A DNA stretch of 64,000 bases, from assembly GCF_000766865.1 (NCBI RefSeq), contig NZ_JNFA01000019.1, positions 62,001 through 126,000 of the forward strand, in the 5' to 3' direction. A program made the position numbers and the translations under genes. Shown in pieces: positions 29,841 through 38,128 of this stretch. The notes under the pieces were generated by a model, which was not told where the DNA came from, made no database searches, and saw nothing but the letters and a program-made list of their open reading frames with translations. The stretch is from Listeria booriae. Its GTDB lineage: Bacteria > Bacillota > Bacilli > Lactobacillales > Listeriaceae. Position 1 is the stretch's first letter, and each line of letters opens with the position of its first letter.

Positions 29841-30449
29841 ATGACATACGAATTACCAAAATTAGCTTACACATACGATGCTTTGGAGCCTAATTTCGAT
29901 AAAGAAACAATGGAGATTCACTATTCGAAGCACCACAATACTTACGTAACGAAATTAAATGAAGCGTTAGAAGGACATGATGATTTAGCTGCTAAATCAA
30001 TCGAGGACTTAGTTGCTGATTTAAATAGTGTTCCTGAAAATATCCGTACTGCAGTTCGTAACAACGGTGGCGGACATGCGAACCACTCATTCTTCTGGAC
30101 AATTCTTAGCCCACAAGGCGGCGGCGAGCCAACTGGCGCGTTAGCAGATGCTATCAATGCAGAATTCGGTAGCTTCGAAGAATTCAAAACACAATTCGCT
30201 AACTCAGGCGTTGCACGTTTTGGTTCAGGTTGGGCTTGGCTAGTAGTGAAAGATGGCAAATTGTCAATCATCTCTACACCAAACCAAGACTCTCCACTAA
30301 CAGAAGGCTATACACCAGTAATCGGCCTTGACGTTTGGGAGCACGCGTACTACTTGAAATTCCAAAACCTACGTCCGAAATACATCGAAACTTTCTGGAA
30401 CGTAGTAGATTGGGACAAAGCTGCAGAATACTTCAACGCAGCAAAATAA
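29841..30449 (+). CDS. sodA: Superoxide dismutase, Mn/Fe family
   Basis: Converts superoxide to peroxide and oxygen. The four metal ligands are visible: His in [13 protein letters not shown], His in HANHSFFW (about 81), and Asp and His in [12 protein letters not shown] (about 163-167). At 202 residues it is normal; the Gly-rich active-site stretch favours manganese. RBS CAAGGAGG precedes ATG. It sits beside the class B PBP gene as in Bacillus. Confidence 0.97.
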   Translation: MTYELPKLAYTYDALEPNFDKETMEIHYSKHHNTYVTKLNEALEGHDDLAAKSIEDLVADLNSVPENIRTAVRNNGGGHANHSFFWTILSPQGGGEPTGALADAINAEFGSFEEFKTQFANSGVARFGSGWAWLVVKDGKLSIISTPNQDSPLTEGYTPVIGLDVWEHAYYLKFQNLRPKYIETFWNVVDWDKAAEYFNAAK

Positions 30450-30457
30450 TAAGACGA

Positions 30458-30499
30458 TTAAAAGCCGTGTGCGCGTTTTGCATGCGGCTTTATTTTTGT
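30458..30499 (+). terminator. Terminator after sodA
   Basis: AAAGCC...TGC pairs with GCATGCGGCTTT, followed by ATTTTT. Confidence 0.8.
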
Positions 30500-30628
30500 G
30501 TCGAAATGGCAATTACTGAGCCTTTAACTTTTCTTAAGAAATTTCTCATCAAACTCTAGTGGTAATCTTAGCGAAATTCAGCTACAATAGTATATAGATG
30601 AGTGCTGAAAAAGGAAGGATTGTGACGA

Positions 30629-32794
30629 GTGAAAAATAGATTCATAAAGAAACCAAACAAGCAAAAGAAGAAAAGGCAAGTCATTCCGCTACGCCTAAAC
30701 ATCCTTTTTTTCGTGATATTTATACTATTCTCTGCCTTGATTTTGCGACTTGGTGTTGTACAAATCGTTCAAGGGGAAACATATAAACGCCAATTAGAGG
30801 AAACAGATGATGTCAGCGTAACGAAAAACGTCCCACGTGGCGTTATTTATGACCGGAATTATAACTTATTAGTTGGGAATTCTGCCGTGAAGTCCATTAC
30901 GTATGCGCGCAGTGAGAAAACGCCGCCATCTGAAATGATTAGCGTGGCGAAGAAGCTAGACAAGCTAATTACTGTAACGCCAGATACGAAATTGACAGAA
31001 CGTGACTTGCAAGATTATTGGATTTTGACACATGAGAAAGCATCATTGGCACGTTTGACGAAAGCCGAGAAGAACTTAGACGGAGCAAAAGCTTATAAGA
31101 AACAAGTTGAAAATGTTACAAAAGCTGACTTGGATAGTTTAAGTGATGAGGACAAGCGAATTGCAACGATTTACAAGAAAATGACAGCTGGTTATGCATT
31201 GTCACAAGTTGCGATTAAGAGTAAAGGCGTGACGGACGAGGAAATCGCGAAAGTGAGCGAGAACTTAGAAAGTCTACCAGGCGTTGATACAACGACAGAC
31301 TGGAATCGTTTTTACACGTATGATGAAACGTTACGTTCGATTTTAGGTAGCGTATCGACTGAGAAACAAGGGATTCCAAGTGACAAAGTGGATTATTACT
31401 TAGCGCAAGGATATAGCCGAAATGACCGCGTTGGTCGTAGTTATTTAGAAGCGCAATATGAATCTGTGCTAGCAGGACAGAAATCGAAGTCGAATAGTGT
31501 TCTGGATAGTAATGGAAATATTGTTGAGACGGTTGAGAAGTATGAAGGTTCTAAAGGTAAGGATTTAGTTCTTTCTATTGATGTTGAGTTACAAAAAAGA
31601 ATAGAAGAAATTATAAAGAAAAATATGCAGATTAATAAAAGCAATGCGGGTACTGATTTATTTGACCGTGCCTTTGTTGTAGCTATGGATCCATATTCTG
31701 GTCAGGTTCTTTCACTCGCTGGTCAAAAAATTAATGATAAAGGTGAATACGAAGATTACTCACTGGGAAATTTCACAACTGCCTATAATATGGGATCTGC
31801 TGTGAAGGGAGCTACAGTGCTCAGTGGTATTATGGATGGAGCTATTTCTGAACATCAGACATTTTTTGATCAACCAATCAAATTTAAAGGCACTAAAGCG
31901 AAAAGTTCTTGGTTTAACAGAGCTGGTGAAGGTGGCAGGACTTTGGATCCCGTCGGAGCATTAGAAATATCGTCAAACTCATATATGTATCAGGTCTCCA
32001 TGAAAATGGCTGGTGCAAAATATGTTTATGATGGACCGTTTAGAGCTTCGGCAGAGACTTTTGATAAAATGCGTTATTATTATAATCAATTTGGTTTAGG
32101 CGTTAAAACAGGGATTGATTTACCTGGAGAGCAGATTGGTTATAAAGGTGATGATAAGACTGTGGGTAAAATTCTTGACTTTGCAATTGGACAATATGAT
32201 TCATATACACCTTTACAGTTAGCACAATATGGTTCTGCTATAGCCAATGGTGGATACCGTGTAGAACCAACAATGTTAAAAGAAATACGTGATCCAAGTA
32301 CAAATGGCGATAATGTAGGTAAGGTAGCAACTGAAATCGAACCTAAAGTATTAAATCGTATAGGTGCTTCTAGTTCTGCAATCAAAGAGGTTCAAGATGG
32401 GTTTTATGCAGTTACACATGGTTCTAGTGGGACAGGAGCGAGTTATTTCAAAGATCTAGGAGTTGAGGTCGCTGGTAAGACAGGGACTGCTGAGGCTTTC
32501 TATGATGGACCGAAAAAGGATAGCGCGATGACCGAGGTTTGGAATACTACCTTCGTTGGATATGCACCAGCTGATAAACCTGAAATTGCAATTGCAGTTG
32601 TAGTTCCATGGGAATATCGTAAATATGGAGGAAGCGATTCTAAAATTAATCTGAAAATTTCTGAGCAAGTATTTAAAGCATATTACGACCTAAAAGAAGA
32701 GCGTGCAAAAGCAGGGAAAGATAATTCTAAGGTAGAACAGCCTATAAATAATAAGGCGGCAGCAGCGGCGGCACAGGCAAAGTTAAATGACTAA
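30629..32794 (+). CDS. Class B penicillin-binding protein (PBP2A/PBPB1-type), mosaic gene
   Basis: Peptidoglycan transpeptidase, 721 residues, positioned like B. subtilis pbpA and the L. monocytogenes PBPB1 gene next to sodA. Cytoplasmic basic tail, one TM (about 21-44), dimerisation domain, then transpeptidase domain with SAVK (Ser about 391), SSN (about 450) and KTG in VAGKTGTAE (about 616). GTG start at 30629, with AAGGAAGG 10 bases before. Base composition changes sharply near 31500-31560: my hand count gives about 45 CpG in 30781-31440 but about 13 in 31681-32340. The whole transpeptidase half thus looks acquired by recombination. The reading frame and motifs are intact. Confidence 0.93.
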   Translation: MKNRFIKKPNKQKKKRQVIPLRLNILFFVIFILFSALILRLGVVQIVQGETYKRQLEETDDVSVTKNVPRGVIYDRNYNLLVGNSAVKSITYARSEKTPPSEMISVAKKLDKLITVTPDTKLTERDLQDYWILTHEKASLARLTKAEKNLDGAKAYKKQVENVTKADLDSLSDEDKRIATIYKKMTAGYALSQVAIKSKGVTDEEIAKVSENLESLPGVDTTTDWNRFYTYDETLRSILGSVSTEKQGIPSDKVDYYLAQGYSRNDRVGRSYLEAQYESVLAGQKSKSNSVLDSNGNIVETVEKYEGSKGKDLVLSIDVELQKRIEEIIKKNMQINKSNAGTDLFDRAFVVAMDPYSGQVLSLAGQKINDKGEYEDYSLGNFTTAYNMGSAVKGATVLSGIMDGAISEHQTFFDQPIKFKGTKAKSSWFNRAGEGGRTLDPVGALEISSNSYMYQVSMKMAGAKYVYDGPFRASAETFDKMRYYYNQFGLGVKTGIDLPGEQIGYKGDDKTVGKILDFAIGQYDSYTPLQLAQYGSAIANGGYRVEPTMLKEIRDPSTNGDNVGKVATEIEPKVLNRIGASSSAIKEVQDGFYAVTHGSSGTGASYFKDLGVEVAGKTGTAEAFYDGPKKDSAMTEVWNTTFVGYAPADKPEIAIAVVVPWEYRKYGGSDSKINLKISEQVFKAYYDLKEERAKAGKDNSKVEQPINNKAAAAAAQAKLND

Positions 32795-32795
32795 A

Positions 32796-32856
32796 GACAA
32801 ATAAAATGGAGTTGATAGAGGTCGGTATGACTTCTATCAACTCCATTTTATTTGTC
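32796..32856. terminator. 24-bp perfect inverted repeat, bidirectional terminator
   Basis: 32796-32819 is the exact reverse complement of 32833-32856 (core ATGGAGTTGATAGA with TCTATCAACTCCAT), with flanking A/T runs. It lies between the PBP gene and the convergent secreted-protein gene, at the edge of the accessory island. Confidence 0.92.
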
Positions 32857-32860
32857 TAAC

Positions 32861-33280
32861 CTATCTTTGTATAGTTAAATAATGTTGTAACTCCGCTCTA
32901 TAATCTTTCCATGACCAATACCCGTATACACAAACATCATATTGTCCAGCAGAGAGGCCTTTCAGTGATATCGATGTTTTGTAGGTGAAGGCACCTAGAC
33001 TTTTGTTATATGCCATTCCTTTATAGACATCGACGATTCTAATAGCGTTGTTGTTTCCTTTTTTGTAAAGTTGCACTGATACACCGTTACTATTACATAT
33101 TCCATAGACATCAATAGTAGTAGCAGTTTTTGTGTAAGTGTTTGCATCAGTATGGAAAGCGATTTCTGGGCTTCCTTTTGAACTCATTGCAAATGCCTTC
33201 GTGCTTGAAAGGCTAAAGACTCCAACTAAAATAAAAGCAACAATCAATAAACAGGGCAAAGCTCTTTTACTCAAACTCAT
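32861..33280 (-). CDS. Small secreted protein with two cysteines
   Basis: 139 residues. Signal peptide of about 30 residues ending near KAFA. The mature domain is about 105 residues, beta-rich, with two cysteines (ICNSNG and DVCVYGYW) that could form a disulfide, and a repeated aromatic/Gly pattern. ATG 33280 (MSLSKRAL) has GGGAGAG 6 bases upstream, so the longer frame from 33325 is not needed. I recognise no family. Composition is AT-rich like the rest of the island; it is absent from the usual PBP-asd junction in Listeria as I recall it. Confidence 0.75.
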   Translation of the reverse strand: MSLSKRALPCLLIVAFILVGVFSLSSTKAFAMSSKGSPEIAFHTDANTYTKTATTIDVYGICNSNGVSVQLYKKGNNNAIRIVDVYKGMAYNKSLGAFTYKTSISLKGLSAGQYDVCVYGYWSWKDYRAELQHYLTIQR

Positions 33281-33520
33281 AATATTCTCTCCCATCAATT
33301 TTTTTGAACTATTTCCATTTAACAATATTACTATGTATATAGAAAATAGAACTATTTTTAGTATATCGTTTCATAGAAATATATTCAAATAAAAACTGAA
33401 AAAGTCTCATTTATTTTCCAAGGATAAATTGGTTTATATTTCTATTTTTGCATGTTTAGTATTATATTATTCATTGTTTGGATAAAAAACTACTGAACTA
33501 TACTCATTAATTTTTTTGAG

Positions 33521-33907
33521 TCACTGCCATTCTCCCAATTCACTTGCAACCATCTGAACAATACGATTTTGCATATTATACGCAGTTCGTCGACTCACGT
33601 GAATCTTTTGCGCAATTCCCTCCATTGTTTGGTTGGAGTTTGTACGCCAATATCGTAGTTCTATAAATTCGTGGTAGGGATCGCCCAGCGTGTTAAGATT
33701 ACGGATGACATTCTCGATACACTGTACAACGGTTGAGAGCCTTTCAATTCTAGTATCCAAATAAAGCGTGTTGTAAGGGGTGTGCAGATTTTTCTTTTGT
33801 TTTCGCGTTAACTCATTGATGCGGTCTATCATTCGGGGATAATTAATAATCTCATGCTCGATGTAACGATAAATTTCTTTTGGCATGGTTTTGGTAGCTG
33901 TTGTCAT
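33521..33907 (-). CDS. RinA/ArpU-like phage-type transcriptional regulator
   Basis: 128 residues, all-helical. The N-terminus EIYRYIEHEIINYP, the middle with ERLSTVVQCIENVI and a C-terminal sigma-like HTH (TMEGIAQKIHVSRRTAYNMQ, about 98-117) match late-gene activators of Gram-positive phages (RinA/ArpU group). No other phage structural genes are near, so it is an orphan or a domesticated regulator. ATG 33907 has GGAGGT 6 bases upstream. A TATAAT lies upstream on the same strand, preceded by a 10-bp inverted repeat (33968-34005) that may be an operator. Confidence 0.75.
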   Translation of the reverse strand: MTTATKTMPKEIYRYIEHEIINYPRMIDRINELTRKQKKNLHTPYNTLYLDTRIERLSTVVQCIENVIRNLNTLGDPYHEFIELRYWRTNSNQTMEGIAQKIHVSRRTAYNMQNRIVQMVASELGEWQ

Positions 33908-33967
33908 AATAGGACCTCCATTCATCTTTAATATAGGTCTATTATATAACGATTTTTATGCTCAAAC

Positions 33968-34005
33968 CTGTCTGAAATCGCCCAACTTTAACTTTTTTCA
34001 GACAG
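33968..34005. repeat. 10-bp inverted repeat upstream of the RinA-like gene
   Basis: CTGTCTGAAA (33968-33977) and its exact complement TTTCAGACAG (33996-34005), separated by 18 bases. It lies upstream of a TATAAT read toward the RinA-like gene. A possible regulator binding site. Confidence 0.6.
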
Positions 34006-34011
34006 CAAAAA

Positions 34012-34050
34012 AGCATTGCGAGACGCTGAATAATAGCGTTCTACAATGCT
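34012..34050 (-). terminator. Terminator after the paralog array
   Basis: On the minus strand AGCATTG pairs with CAATGCT, with an inner stem ACGCT/AGCGT, followed by seven Ts. It closes the transcription unit ending at 34089. Confidence 0.85.
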
Positions 34051-34088
34051 GATGAATTTGAGCATCATATTTTCAATGAATATGCCTC

Positions 34089-34577
34089 CTACAAAGTATC
34101 TTTTAGTATCTCCACGTCTTCAGGCAGGGCAAACTTTTCTATTGTTTTTTGCAATTCATTCTCATAACGTTTGTTTAATATAATATCAATAATAGAGACG
34201 ATGCGATCATATTTAGTTCTATCAAATGCTAGTGATATATGTTTATAAATTGGTTTTTTTGCAAGGAGTAAACAAAGAAATTCTAAAACACATGTAACAG
34301 AAAATAGTACCCAGAAAAAGAAAACAATTAAATTAGACTGATACATATTAAAAAGAAAAATTAGCATTCCGGAAAGAAATGTTCCAATTACAATTTCCCT
34401 TTGCCTAATTGATATAACGCTTGTGGCGGACCCAGAAAGATAAGTTTTTACTTTTTCTAATTCTTCTAAAGTAAGTCTATTTAAAGCATAACAAAGAGCT
34501 TCAACATCATCTGATTGCTTGATTAAACCGGTTAAAAGCTTTGTGAAGTTATCTAATTCCGTTTTAGGTGTTTTCAT
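34089..34577 (-). CDS. Two-TM membrane protein, paralog A of a tandem triplet
   Basis: 162 residues, family not recognised. A helical N-terminus (about 1-60) contains LTLEELEKVKTYLSGS; two TM segments follow (about 62-83 and 84-107); the cytosolic-type C-terminus contains TKYDRIVSIIDIILNKRY and an acidic tail. The LxxEELExxxxYxSGS block and the KYDRI(V/L)S(L/I)I-IIL--RY block are shared with the two genes upstream, so all three arose by duplication. ATG with AGGAGG 7 bases upstream. Last gene before the terminator at 34012-34050. Confidence 0.8.
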   Translation of the reverse strand: MKTPKTELDNFTKLLTGLIKQSDDVEALCYALNRLTLEELEKVKTYLSGSATSVISIRQREIVIGTFLSGMLIFLFNMYQSNLIVFFFWVLFSVTCVLEFLCLLLAKKPIYKHISLAFDRTKYDRIVSIIDIILNKRYENELQKTIEKFALPEDVEILKDTL

Positions 34578-34607
34578 TTATGTACCTCCTTAGGTGTATA
34601 ATACAAT

Positions 34608-35039
34608 TTATTTTCTTCGTATTTCTGTATAACGTTCAGTCAAAATTATATCAATGAGTGAGACGATTCGGTCATACTTTCCACGAGCATAAGCTAAACG
34701 CACGTTAAGCATAATAGGGAATGTAAGTGCTATTATGAATAAATGGCTAGCACAAACTGCAAGGAAGGTTACTGAAATAACAGCCACGAAGAAATATCCT
34801 TGAAACATATTGAGAAGAAAAATCATCATGCCTGCTATAAATGATCCCATTATTATACTTCTAAGTTGATAAAATGAAGTTCGTGTACCAGTTCCAGAAA
34901 AATAGGCTTTAGTTCGCTCGAGTTCTTCAATTGATAAAGAGTCCAAGGCTTCATTTAATATTTCGATATTATCAGCCTTTTCTGCAATAGTTGAAATCAG
35001 TTGAGAAAATGAATTTGAGTTTTTTTGTGAAATTCGCAA
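34608..35039 (-). CDS. Two-TM membrane protein, paralog B
   Basis: 143 residues, same layout as A and C: N-terminal SLSIEELERTKAYFSGTG (about 39-56), TM hairpin (about 65-108), then GKYDRIVSLIDIILTERY. It lacks the 15-20 residue tail of its neighbours. TTG start at 35039, with GGAGG 8 bases upstream and an extended -10 TGATATAAT further up, so it may also be transcribed on its own. Function unknown. Confidence 0.8.
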   Translation of the reverse strand: MRISQKNSNSFSQLISTIAEKADNIEILNEALDSLSIEELERTKAYFSGTGTRTSFYQLRSIIMGSFIAGMMIFLLNMFQGYFFVAVISVTFLAVCASHLFIIALTFPIMLNVRLAYARGKYDRIVSLIDIILTERYTEIRRK

Positions 35040-35105
35040 TTTGTAAACCTCCAGTTGTAAAATTATATCAAGTATAGAATTAGTTGATAGTATACGTTGT
35101 TTAGA

Positions 35106-35585
35106 TTAATTCTTAGTGGGTGTATCGTCTTCATATGTAGAAGTTTTCTTTAATGCGTTTTGAAAATCTTTTCTATAGCGTTCATCTAAAATAATACCGA
35201 TTAAGCTGAGAATCCGATCATATTTAGCTCTGTTCATTGCAATTTCCAGAAAGGATTTGGTCGGCGCCTTTAAGGTGGAGCGGAAGAAAATTAAGATGCA
35301 CGCAAGCAAATAAGCCATTCCGAGAAGAAAAACAAGAAACTCTGCTTGAAACTTTATGAAAAAGAAAACACTCATTCCAGAAACAAAGGAAGCCATAGCA
35401 ATTTGAAGAAAATTTTTTGAAAAAGTTCGAATACCACTGCCTGAAAAATAAGATTGCACACTCTCTAACTCTTCAGTGCTTAATTGGTTCAAATTACAAA
35501 GCAGTGTTTCTGTATCGGATGTATCAGCTTCGAGGGAAGTAATCAATTGTGCGAATTTAGTTAATTCAAGTTTAGATGTTTTCAA
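35106..35585 (-). CDS. Two-TM membrane protein, paralog C
   Basis: 159 residues, first of the triplet in transcription order. QLSTEELESVQSYFSGSG near residues 34-51, TM hairpin (about 61-105), AKYDRILSLIGIILDERY, and a polar tail ending DDTPTKN. TTG start at 35585, with AAGGAGG 7 bases upstream. It follows the 740-aa gene by 66 bases, which hold a hairpin with a T-run and a TATAAT within its loop. Confidence 0.8.
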   Translation of the reverse strand: MKTSKLELTKFAQLITSLEADTSDTETLLCNLNQLSTEELESVQSYFSGSGIRTFSKNFLQIAMASFVSGMSVFFFIKFQAEFLVFLLGMAYLLACILIFFRSTLKAPTKSFLEIAMNRAKYDRILSLIGIILDERYRKDFQNALKKTSTYEDDTPTKN

Positions 35586-35605
35586 AGTTCTACCTCCTTA
35601 TGTAA

Positions 35606-35642
35606 ATTAAAAATCTACACCCATTATACAATGGATGCAGAT
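35606..35642 (-). terminator. Hairpin with T-run between the 740-aa gene and paralog C
   Basis: On the minus strand ATCTGCATCCATT pairs with AATGGGTGTAGAT (G-T pairs included), followed by TTTTT. It is a terminator or attenuator for the modular gene; a TATAAT lies in the loop. Confidence 0.7.
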
Positions 35643-35651
35643 TTAATAGTA

Positions 35652-37874
35652 TTATTTAGTAGATGATTTTTCTAGAAATTCTTTGATGAGTAGTCCAATT
35701 GCTATGAGACTAAGTGCTATAGGCGCTAACAAACCACCGCCAAATACGCTAACACCGTATAACGCAAACATGAAAACAGCCATTCCACCTGTTTTTAAAG
35801 CTCCATCAGTTACCGCGCTTGTAATAGCATCCCACTGTGAATCTAAGTCTTTATTTTTATTATCAATGATAAGCGATATACTCATTGAGGCACTTGTTTT
35901 GTACTTATCTGTCACTTCAATTTCTGGAACATTTGCTGTAATTGATACCGTTATAAAATCTTTTGCAGGAGACCATTTTACAGTAATATCTCCAACGACA
36001 ACTTTTGCGGCTAAATCTGCAATAATTTTTTTGGTATCTCCAGCTTCTTCTGTGGATAAGGAGCCAGTCCAATTTGCTAATTCTTTTTCAAAAGAAGCAT
36101 TGACTTTACCGTCTTTTACGGATACTGTTGTTCCACCATCTGCTGGGTCAGTGAGTTTCGCGCTAGCTTTAAAAATGACTGTAAGGTTTGGAGAAATGAC
36201 ACGCGAATTGGTTTTCTCCAATTCGAGTTCAAATGTCACTTTATCATCCACTAACGCGGCTAAACTTGAATTTCCGTACAATACATCGCGGATTTTCAAC
36301 AAACGCGCACGGTTAATCGCTGCGGAATTTGGTGTGTCGCTTGCAGGTGGTGGGGTCACAGCAGAAACGCCTTTATCTACGCCAGAATAGGTTACTTTAT
36401 CGATATCTAATTTCCCGTTCCCTGTGCCAATCGACATTTCAAAATATTGATCAAATGCCCAGTCGTCAGGCATCGGGAAGCCGAGATTACCGCTGAATCC
36501 AGTCGACATGTCAGCAACGAAGACGTTATCGACGAGGCCTTCATTTTTCAAACGGCTACATACATTGCGAGCTCCATAAACACCGATTTGATATGAACGC
36601 AGTGCTTGATTTTGCTTGAATGCGGCACGTAGGTTTTGGAAGTAAGGGATAATCAGGTCTGTAATTTGATAGTCGTAAGCGTCCAAGTCCACGGCGAAAT
36701 AAATGGTTGTTCCTGCTGGGAAACCGAGATTGTAGGCGGCATCAATGGCTTTGTAACCGTCGCTAATACCTTGGAATGGGACTTCGAAATACGGGATTTC
36801 ATAGCCGCCATCTTGATAGATAGGGAAGATTTTTAGGCCTTTTTTCAGGATAGCTGCGATTTCTGTCGGGTTCATTGCTTTGGGAACTCGAACGCCGCCG
36901 CGGATGACATTTCCTGTTAAATAGCGACCAACATACCGATAGCCTGCATTCCATAATGTGTCGATCTGATCTGTGTTAAGCACATACGAAGTGTCACAAG
37001 CTGTCGCGCTACGGTTTGTATCACCGGCACTAGATAGAAGCGCTTTGAAGGTTCCCATTGTAATCGCGCCTGTCGTGATGCTCATTTTCATAAATTCTTG
37101 ATAGCGTTTCACTAAATTGGTTGTTTCCGCATCATACACGCCGCTGAACTGATTAATCGGTAGGCCATTGCAGGCAAGGCTATATTGTAAAAGCAGTACT
37201 AGTGCTTTATTGGATGCAAAAGTAGGGATTAAATTTGTCAAACTTGTTGTTGTTCCTGGTCCAAAATTTCCGTTTGCCGTCGTGCGTGCCATGCCTTCTT
37301 CTTTTTGCAAGGCGTAGATAAGTGATGTGTTTGTATCGCGACCGTAAAGGCCGTCACAAGGAACTAATTTGCCAATCCATGCGCTGTAATCACGATTTAG
37401 ATTTTGCTGTACTATTCGAACGCCATAAGTGCCGCCGCTCACTGTTTGGAACGCGCTCATGTCAAGTAATGATTTCATAATAATCGTTGAAACAACACCA
37501 TCTTGTGTCGCAAGTCCAGCGTCTTTTTGAAACATTTTCACGGCAATCTGTGTTTGGCCGCCGAATACACCTGTGAAGCCGCCAGGGCTGTAGCCTTTGC
37601 AATAAAATGCGCCTTGCAAGATGTAGTTGATATTTGTTGGTTTGGCGTCGCTTGCTCCGATTGTTAGTGGTTTGAATAGTTTTTCTGTTGTTGGACCGAA
37701 GTTATCTGCAGTAGGTGAGATGCCGAGTTCGATTTGAAGCGCGCGTGTCAATGCATAAACTGTCGTCCAGCCCGTTTTTCCGTTTTCCGGAATCGTTTGA
37801 AAATCTCCTTTTACCACGTATTTGTCGTAGGTTTTGTTTAACCAGCTTTGTACTTGTCTTACCATTTCATCCAT
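35652..37874 (-). CDS. Modular cell-wall protein: peptidoglycan-binding repeats, DUF1906 glycoside-hydrolase-like domain, C-terminal membrane segment
   Basis: 740 residues without a signal peptide. About four peptidoglycan-binding-like helical repeats fill 1-290 (for example QVQSWLNKTY, FQKDAGLATQDGVV, FGPGTTTSLTNL, VKRYQEFMKM). Residues about 293-490 are a DUF1906 (Rv2525c-like) TIM-barrel domain starting ACDTSYVLNTDQIDTLW, with catalytic-type IYFAVDLDAYD. A Pro-rich linker (about 505-520) leads to a 190-residue beta-rich domain and a hydrophobic C-terminus (about 700-732). CpG density halves after the linker: about 46 in 36301-36960 versus 23 in 35641-36300 by hand count. ATG 37874 has GGAG 8 bases upstream. 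Endolysin-like targeting is inferred; the C-terminal role is unknown. Confidence 0.82.
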   Translation of the reverse strand: MDEMVRQVQSWLNKTYDKYVVKGDFQTIPENGKTGWTTVYALTRALQIELGISPTADNFGPTTEKLFKPLTIGASDAKPTNINYILQGAFYCKGYSPGGFTGVFGGQTQIAVKMFQKDAGLATQDGVVSTIIMKSLLDMSAFQTVSGGTYGVRIVQQNLNRDYSAWIGKLVPCDGLYGRDTNTSLIYALQKEEGMARTTANGNFGPGTTTSLTNLIPTFASNKALVLLLQYSLACNGLPINQFSGVYDAETTNLVKRYQEFMKMSITTGAITMGTFKALLSSAGDTNRSATACDTSYVLNTDQIDTLWNAGYRYVGRYLTGNVIRGGVRVPKAMNPTEIAAILKKGLKIFPIYQDGGYEIPYFEVPFQGISDGYKAIDAAYNLGFPAGTTIYFAVDLDAYDYQITDLIIPYFQNLRAAFKQNQALRSYQIGVYGARNVCSRLKNEGLVDNVFVADMSTGFSGNLGFPMPDDWAFDQYFEMSIGTGNGKLDIDKVTYSGVDKGVSAVTPPPASDTPNSAAINRARLLKIRDVLYGNSSLAALVDDKVTFELELEKTNSRVISPNLTVIFKASAKLTDPADGGTTVSVKDGKVNASFEKELANWTGSLSTEEAGDTKKIIADLAAKVVVGDITVKWSPAKDFITVSITANVPEIEVTDKYKTSASMSISLIIDNKNKDLDSQWDAITSAVTDGALKTGGMAVFMFALYGVSVFGGGLLAPIALSLIAIGLLIKEFLEKSSTK

Positions 37875-38040
37875 TTTTCATTCTCCGTTCTCTATTTATG
37901 TTGTCTTACAAGAACTATCTTACAATGGAAAACGGGGCAAAAAATGCAAAGAAAATGCAATTCGAGATCGCGGAACGAAAAAAATTTCATTTTCTCCTCA
38001 AATTCATACCCAAAAACCCGACAATCAGCGGATATTGTGG

Positions 38041-38104
38041 TATGATAAGTTAAATGTAAAAAAACGAAGTCAAAAAGAGAAGTCTGGACTTTTCTTTTTC
38101 GACA
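38041..38104 (+). promoter_or_regulatory. asd leader: extended -10 and hairpin with T-run
   Basis: TGGTATGAT just before 38046 is an extended -10. Downstream AAAAGAGAAGT pairs with ACTTTTCTTTTT (about 38073-38100) with a CTGG loop, 28 bases before asd ATG. It could attenuate the operon or be a processing site. Seen as structure only. Confidence 0.45.
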
Positions 38105-38128
38105 AACTAAAACCAAGGGGGAAATAGA

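Noticed and set aside
34089-35585. SLATT-type (two-TM conflict-system effector) identity for the paralog triplet
   Set aside because: Topology is similar, but no SMODS, SLOG or reverse-transcriptase partner is nearby and I see no diagnostic motif. Left as unknown family.
35606-35642. TATAAT in the loop of the hairpin before paralog C as a sure promoter
   Set aside because: No -35 at the right distance; kept only as a remark.
33521-37874. Intact prophage or monocin locus
   Set aside because: Only a RinA-like regulator and a lysin-like gene are present; no integrase, tail, capsid or holin gene is recognisable.
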